From DASYTH01 sp035762905 (lineage in GTDB: Bacteria; Actinomycetota; Actinomycetes; Mycobacteriales; Pseudonocardiaceae): a stretch of 64,000 bases of DNA. The notes below the pieces were generated by a model. The model saw nothing but the letters and a program-made list of their open reading frames with translations, was not told the origin of the DNA and did no database searches. Position numbers and translations under genes: made by a program. Shown in pieces: positions 60,425 to 64,000 of this stretch (within the stretch, counting starts at the first letter, position 1; each line of letters starts with the position of its first letter). The stretch lies in the NCBI RefSeq assembly GCF_035762905.1, contig NZ_DASUCC010000101.1:16512-80511 (forward strand), written 5' to 3'.

Positions 60425-61423
60425 TTATGCGCTGTCGCGCCGGATTAGCTGGAGCAGGTCTTGGTCGGGACCGGGTTCGATTGGTTTGCCGGCCAAGGTG
60501 TTGACTACCGCGGTGGCCAGGTGTTGGCCCAGTGCGGACATGCCGGTGGTGATGGTGGTCAAAGCCGGGTCGGTGAGCGCGCCGGCCGGGATGTTGTCCA
60601 CGCCGATGACGGCGAGATGGTGTGGTGCGGCGAGCCGTCTGGTTCGCATACCGGCCAGGATGGCCAGGGCGACTTCGTCGTTGTAGGCGCAGATACCGGT
60701 GATCCGGGGTGGGGTCCTGCGCCAGTAGTCGATTGCCTGGGTGGCCGAGTGGGCGCTGAGGGAGACGGTCTGCGTGGCCGGGTGGTCGAGGCCGAGCCGG
60801 GTGCAGGCCCGCCGGGCACCGTCCAGGCGAGGTTGGGCGAAGGCGAGCAGCCGGTCGTCGTCGGGCAGCGCGAAGCCGAGTCGGCGGTGACCGGTCGCCG
60901 CGAGGTGTTCGACCTGGGTGCGTCCGATCGCGTGTTGGAAGTCGGCGAAGGTAGCCGCGCCACCGAGTTGGTAGCTGGGGGCGATGACGGGGATACCCGC
61001 TCTGCGGATGACTTGGACCTCGTCGTCGGTGAGCGCTTGGTGGTTGATGACCGCCGCCGGGGTGATGGCCTTCCACAGGTCGGCGACCGGGCGGGCGGAG
61101 CGTGGGTGGGTGTGCAGGAGCAGGGTCAGGCGGGACGCGGCGAGGCTGCGGGTGAGGTCTTCGACCAGCCTGGCGATGGTGGGCCCGATCGGCCACTCGG
61201 GCAGCAGGAACAGGACCACGTCACTGCGTCCGGAGCGCAGCGCCCGAGCCGGGGCGGACGGGGTGTAGCCGAGCCGCTCGGCGGCATCGAGGACCCGTTG
61301 GCGGGTTTGCGAGGAGATCGACTGGTTCGGGTTGCCGTTGAGCACATAGCTGACCGTCGCCCTGGAGACACCGCTGTGCTTGGCCACTTCTGCGCTGGTC
61401 ACCCGGCGCCCTGGCGTGGACAC
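60425..61423 (-). CDS. LacI-family transcriptional regulator
   Basis: 332 residues from GTG 61423. HTH VTSAEVAKHSGVSRATVSYV with hinge AERLGYTPSAPARALRSGRS, then a sugar-binding-like sensor (CAYNDEVALAILAGMRTRRL, VIGVDNIPAGALTDPALTTI). A 22-bp near-palindrome 60 nt upstream is a good operator. Its apparent original neighbours, an alcohol dehydrogenase and an alpha-L-rhamnosidase, survive only as stumps, so it may now control only itself and the esterase downstream. Confidence 0.92.
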   Translation of the reverse strand: MSTPGRRVTSAEVAKHSGVSRATVSYVLNGNPNQSISSQTRQRVLDAAERLGYTPSAPARALRSGRSDVVLFLLPEWPIGPTIARLVEDLTRSLAASRLTLLLHTHPRSARPVADLWKAITPAAVINHQALTDDEVQVIRRAGIPVIAPSYQLGGAATFADFQHAIGRTQVEHLAATGHRRLGFALPDDDRLLAFAQPRLDGARRACTRLGLDHPATQTVSLSAHSATQAIDYWRRTPPRITGICAYNDEVALAILAGMRTRRLAAPHHLAVIGVDNIPAGALTDPALTTITTGMSALGQHLATAVVNTLAGKPIEPGPDQDLLQLIRRDSA

Positions 61424-61481
61424 AACGACTCCCTCCGCACGTGAGCTGTCTTGCCAACGAATGTGACGGAGTCTAACGTCC

Positions 61482-61503
61482 GATACTTACACGTGTCAGT
61501 ATC
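61482..61503. promoter_or_regulatory. 22-bp near-perfect palindrome, candidate LacI operator
   Basis: GATACT-T-ACACGTGT-C-AGTATC is symmetric apart from one base pair (T/C) and has the central CpG typical of LacI-family operators. It lies 59 nt before the LacI gene start and just past the ADH stump. Confidence 0.65.
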
Positions 61504-61504
61504 G

Positions 61505-61636
61505 CCATCAGCGCGGGGATGTAGATCCGGGCCGGTGCCGGTCCACCGCGCCAGCCGACGATGCCGACGGTCGATGCGGATCCGGGCGCTCGCCGACCTC
61601 GACCACACCGGGACCGCGGAAGATGGCGGCCTTCAT
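61505..61636 (-). pseudogene. 5' stump of a zinc-type alcohol dehydrogenase gene
   Basis: From ATG 61636, preceded by AAGGAG at the right distance, the minus strand encodes KAAIFRGPGVVEVGERPDP, the characteristic first ~20 residues of medium-chain zinc dehydrogenases. The family resemblance stops there and the frame becomes unrelated. An intact translation start with a lost body shows a fairly recent deletion. Confidence 0.6.
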
Positions 61637-61817
61637 ATTCCTCAACTCCTTCTGCTGAACGCTTCCGGCCAGACCCAGGGGCGGGTGGCGTCTCGGGCAT
61701 GTGCCGCGACATCGAGGAAACCGCAACCTCAACAGGCCGGGCAGTGGTTGTCGTTCCAGGTAACGACAGTGCCTCCCTCAGGGTGGCAGGGGGTGCGTTT
61801 CGTGCTATCACCTCGGC

Positions 61818-61950
61818 GTGGTCGGGGTCGAGACCAACGCCGAGGTGAACCTGCTCGGCCTCGATGACCCGACACCCAGGCTGAGTTGGGCGCTGACCAG
61901 TGCGCGGCGCGGGACTCTGCAGGCCGGTTTCCGGGTGCTGGGGCAGCGGG
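61818..61950 (+). pseudogene. 5' stump of a GH78 alpha-L-rhamnosidase gene
   Basis: The plus strand reads VNLLGLDDPTPRLSWALTSA then RRGTLQAGFRVLGQ, the N-terminal signature of GH78 rhamnosidases (NPLGID.PRPRLSW.L.S..RG..Q.AYRV). It ends abruptly at the 3' end of the convergent DUF1048 gene. Fits a lost rhamnoside-utilisation locus around the LacI gene. Confidence 0.6.
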
Positions 61951-61952
61951 TG

Positions 61953-62279
61953 TTACTTGTGGGCCGTGCCGGGTTCCGCGCTGATGGACTCCTGATAGAT
62001 GTCCGCGTAGGTGCGCGAGTCCTTGACCAGGTCGTCGCAGAAGGCGGCGACGTCGTCGCCGATGAGTTCCAGGACTCCCTTGCCGGCCGCGACGCCCTCT
62101 TCGAAGAAATCGACGATCCCGGAGAGCAGGGTCCCGTCAACCAGGTCGACCGGTCCGATCTTGAAGAGGTACCTCTGCATCTCCTTGTAGACGATCCGGT
62201 AGTCCGGTGGGAGCGCCTTGACCCGCGCCACATGCGCCCGCCACTGCTTCTTGCCCTCGATGATGTCCTGGATGCCCAC
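61953..62279 (-). CDS. DUF1048-family protein, second copy
   Basis: 108 residues, last gene of a three-gene operon, starting 1 nt after the previous stop. WRAHVARVKALPPDYRIVYK and DFFEEGVAAGKGVLELIGDD followed by VAAFCDDLVKDSRTYADIYQ match the all-helical DUF1048 family (AbrB-unrelated, often paired with PadR). No catalytic residues are evident; likely a small regulatory or stress-related helical protein. Confidence 0.85.
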   Translation of the reverse strand: MGIQDIIEGKKQWRAHVARVKALPPDYRIVYKEMQRYLFKIGPVDLVDGTLLSGIVDFFEEGVAAGKGVLELIGDDVAAFCDDLVKDSRTYADIYQESISAEPGTAHK

Positions 62280-62280
62280 G

Positions 62281-62637
62281 TCAGCCTCCTAGCTGGGCCA
62301 ATTTCCTTGCGACGTTCCTGTTCAACTGCTCGCGCCACCGGTCGCGATAGGTCCGAGCGCCTTCTCCGCCGGCCAGCGCCGCGCAGAAGCCCTTGATGTC
62401 GTCGCCCAGCACCTCGTGAATGTTCTGCCCATCGGCCGCCGTCTCTTCGAGCAACCCAAGTGCACTGTCGAGAATCGGCATCAGGTTTCGACCGGTGAAG
62501 TCCGAGTAGGCAAAGAGATGACCCTTGACCGCCTCCCACGCCGCCCGGTAGTCAGCCGGCAACGCCTCGGCCCGGGCTTCGAACGCCTTGAATTCCCTGG
62601 TGAGATCGCTGCCGGTAATGGTCTCCCAGAAATTCAT
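62281..62637 (-). CDS. DUF1048-family protein, first copy
   Basis: 118 residues from ATG 62637, which overlaps the PadR stop (ATGA). Pattern as in its neighbour: EFKAFEARAEALPADYRAAW, LDSALGLLEETAADGQNIHE and VLGDDIKGFCAALAGGEGAR. The two copies are clear paralogues from a tandem duplication. Function unknown; co-expression with PadR is evident from the overlap. Confidence 0.85.
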   Translation of the reverse strand: MNFWETITGSDLTREFKAFEARAEALPADYRAAWEAVKGHLFAYSDFTGRNLMPILDSALGLLEETAADGQNIHEVLGDDIKGFCAALAGGEGARTYRDRWREQLNRNVARKLAQLGG

Positions 62638-62960
62638 CTCCCGCCCTCCTTGAGCTTGTCGATCCGTGATGTGATGTACTCCCATTTGACCCAGAACGTC
62701 GCGAGTTCTTCGCGGCCCGCGCCGTTGAGGGCATAGAACTTCCGCGGCGGGCCCAGCCCGGACGGTCGCTTCGTCACCTGGACGAGGCCGTTCCTCTCCA
62801 GTCGCAGCAGGATGGTGTACACCGTCCCCTCGACGACGTCGGTGAAGCCGAGTTCGTTCAGTCGACGCGTGATGGCGTACCCGTAGGTCTCCTCGCTACC
62901 GATGATCTCAAGCACACAGCCCTCGAGCGTGCCCTTCAGCATCTCCGTCAGGTCGTCCAT
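62634..62960 (-). CDS. PadR-family transcriptional regulator
   Basis: 108 residues. Winged helix with EMLKGTLEGCVLEIIGSEET, YGYAITRRLNELGFTDVVEG, TVYTILLRLERNGLVQVTKR and RKFYALNGAGREELATFWVK. PadR proteins of this short class repress their own operon and respond to small aromatic or antimicrobial compounds. It is the first gene of an operon with two DUF1048 genes and has a perfect 23-bp palindrome just upstream. Confidence 0.93.
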   Translation of the reverse strand: MDDLTEMLKGTLEGCVLEIIGSEETYGYAITRRLNELGFTDVVEGTVYTILLRLERNGLVQVTKRPSGLGPPRKFYALNGAGREELATFWVKWEYITSRIDKLKEGGR

Positions 62961-62982
62961 CGTGGGCCCTCGTCGCTCTCCT

Positions 62983-63030
62983 GGTACTCGGTGGCACCGA
63001 GTACCACTACACCGTATCACCAAGTAGTGG
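62983..63030. promoter_or_regulatory. PadR operator region: perfect 23-bp palindrome plus second inverted repeat
   Basis: GGTACTCGGTG (62983-62993) and CACCGAGTACC (62995-63005) are exact complements around one base. Overlapping it, CCACTAC (63004-63010) pairs with GTAGTGG (63024-63030). The block lies 22-70 nt upstream of the PadR start, where promoter and operator should be. Confidence 0.7.
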
Positions 63031-63464
63031 ACCAAGCCCAGCAGCCCACAGCTCCGGTTGCGCGGTGCCTCGCCGACCAAACCACCGCCACGGCTGGGGT
63101 GTTGTGCGCCGACGGTGGCCAGGGGCGATAGCACGGCGGACGGTCCGGGGATCGGGTGCGGTGCTGACCATGGTGGTTCCGCGCTATCGCCGTGCCTTGG
63201 CGATGAGTGTCTCGGCGACCTGGCCGGCCCACGCGCGGATTTCGTCGAAGTCGCGGAAGTCGCCGGGCATTCGCTTGGCCAGTGCCCGGTCGAACATGCC
63301 GGTGGCTCGGTCCGGGTCAAGCCGGCCACCGAACACCGTTGGCGCTTCGGCACCGATGCGGGTGGCTCGCCTGCGGCCGCGGAGGGAGGCGCACAGCGTT
63401 TCGGGCCGCTTGCCGATCCAGCCGCTTTCGAACAGCCACCGGATGCCGGGCCAGTTCGGCGGTG
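63031..63464 (-). other. Probable remnant DNA, no intact gene
   Basis: This ~430-bp stretch has no convincing gene. The minus strand keeps a C-terminus-like run FGGRLDPDRATGMFDRALAK then RMPGDFRDFDEIRAWAGQVA and a stop at 63184, of unrecognised family and without a start, so it may be another truncated gene. Confidence 0.4.
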
Positions 63465-63691
63465 TGCCGGTTGAACCATCGGGTGGCTTCTGGAACCCAC
63501 AACCCGGTCGCTGGTCGCTGGTGGTGATGAACACCAACGCCGCACCGGGACTGGCCGCCGATCTCGACTTCGGCGCCACCGCACCGGCTCTGCGTCCGGT
63601 CGCACTGTCCCTGCTCGGCGCCGGGGCGGCGTTCCTGATCGGCGGCACGGTGCTGATCGCCGGGACCGTGCGCGCCGCCAGCCGGAATTAG
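63465..63691 (+). pseudogene. C-terminal remnant of a membrane protein
   Basis: The plus strand encodes WSLVVMNTNAAPGLAADLDF followed by a transmembrane helix LSLLGAGAAFLIGGTVLIAG and the basic tail TVRAASRN before the stop. A real C-terminus by composition, but no start or body is present; it joins directly to the unrelated sequence to its left. Confidence 0.45.
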
Positions 63692-63724
63692 CCGATCCCG
63701 CCGGCGACCAGTGCTGATGGTGAT

Positions 63725-63747
63725 GCCCGGCCGGGGGCCGGCCGGGC
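63725..63747. terminator. Perfect 10-bp bidirectional hairpin terminator
   Basis: GCCCGGCCGG and CCGGCCGGGC flank a GGG loop between two convergent 3' ends (63691 plus, 63763 minus). Position and stability suit a bidirectional terminator. Confidence 0.65.
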
Positions 63748-63762
63748 GGGTCGGGGGTGGTT

Positions 63763-64000
63763 TCAGATCAGCCAGCGGTTGCGGCGCACGATGTCGAGCC
63801 GTTCCCAGCGGCGGCCCAGGCCGTAGTAGCGGCCGGCGTAGAGGGCGGCCAGCGTGAGTAGGACCAGGGCGTAGATGATGTGGTCGTCGAGGATCGGGTT
63901 GGTGGAGCGGGTCAGTTCGCCGGTGGCGGTGTGTTGGGCCAGTGGCCATTCGGCGGCCCACATCAGCAGCAGCATCAGCGAGCCGGAGACCGCGGCGATG
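63763..64000 (-). CDS. DoxX-like membrane protein, C-terminal part
   Basis: The frame is open to the right edge, so only the last ~78 residues are present. STNPILDDHIIYALVLLTLA followed by ALYAGRYYGLGRRWERLDIV and RRNRWLI matches the C-terminus of DoxX/DoxD-type four-helix membrane proteins. Such proteins are tied to quinone-linked redox processes, with role in this organism unknown. It ends at a strong hairpin terminator. Confidence 0.75.
   Translation of the reverse strand, partial: IAAVSGSLMLLLMWAAEWPLAQHTATGELTRSTNPILDDHIIYALVLLTLAALYAGRYYGLGRRWERLDIVRRNRWLI

Overview
The window is high-GC, densely coded DNA with many GTG/TTG starts and 1-4 nt start/stop overlaps, typical of a filamentous actinomycete (order Pseudonocardiales or a relative is my guess from style, not a proven assignment). 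It carries secreted hydrolases, a secondary-metabolite locus, a terpene/nanocompartment operon, and an unusual number of gene remnants and low-complexity repeats, which fits an accessory chromosome region with repeated insertion and decay. No tRNA, rRNA, CRISPR array or intact transposon was seen.

Layout. 1-3150: C-terminus of a LuxR-type regulator, a DUF222/HNH nuclease, then about 1.1 kb of non-coding repeat DNA. 3151-9483: LacI regulator plus two secreted glucan hydrolases (GH64-like and GH3) with tandem F5/8C domains, with the same 12-bp GAGAGCGCTCTC palindrome before the regulator and before the hydrolases. 9480-19548: TetR with a small membrane protein, an RpoD-like sigma factor, PQQ-type sugar dehydrogenase, GH43-like protein, trypsin-like protease, FurA-like regulator, SGNH hydrolase and methyltransferase, with remnants between them. 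19807-36171 (all minus): a kinase-like gene, MFS exporter, NRPS C-A-T, KS plus vestigial AT, free carrier protein, NRPS T-C-A-T, PKS KS-AT-ACP and a serine-type adenylation protein without carrier domain: a hybrid PKS-NRPS assembly line that appears truncated at its 3' end. 36172-37445: a second repeat block, partly homologous to the first in inverted orientation. 37446-47824: atypical response regulator, aromatic amino acid decarboxylase, esterase, aldo/keto reductase, hydrolase, MetE-like protein and two subtilases. 47814-54534 (all minus): two family 2B (cNMP-domain) encapsulin shell genes, a polyprenyl diphosphate synthase, a two-domain geosmin synthase and a methyltransferase in one tightly coupled operon. 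54875-64000: small secreted protein, PaaX regulator, secreted hydrolases, a LacI regulator among truncated ADH and rhamnosidase stumps, a PadR-DUF1048 operon with a perfect 23-bp palindrome, and the C-terminus of a DoxX-like protein.

The two systems most worth study are the operon that joins a geosmin synthase to a two-shell family 2B encapsulin (a possible encapsulated isoprenoid pathway running from prenyl diphosphate to geosmin) and the incomplete PKS-NRPS line with a dead AT domain and a resistance-kinase-like gene. The kinase-like gene has an in-frame 18-nt repeat expansion whose core (GGGTGCTGG) is also the core of the intergenic repeat arrays.
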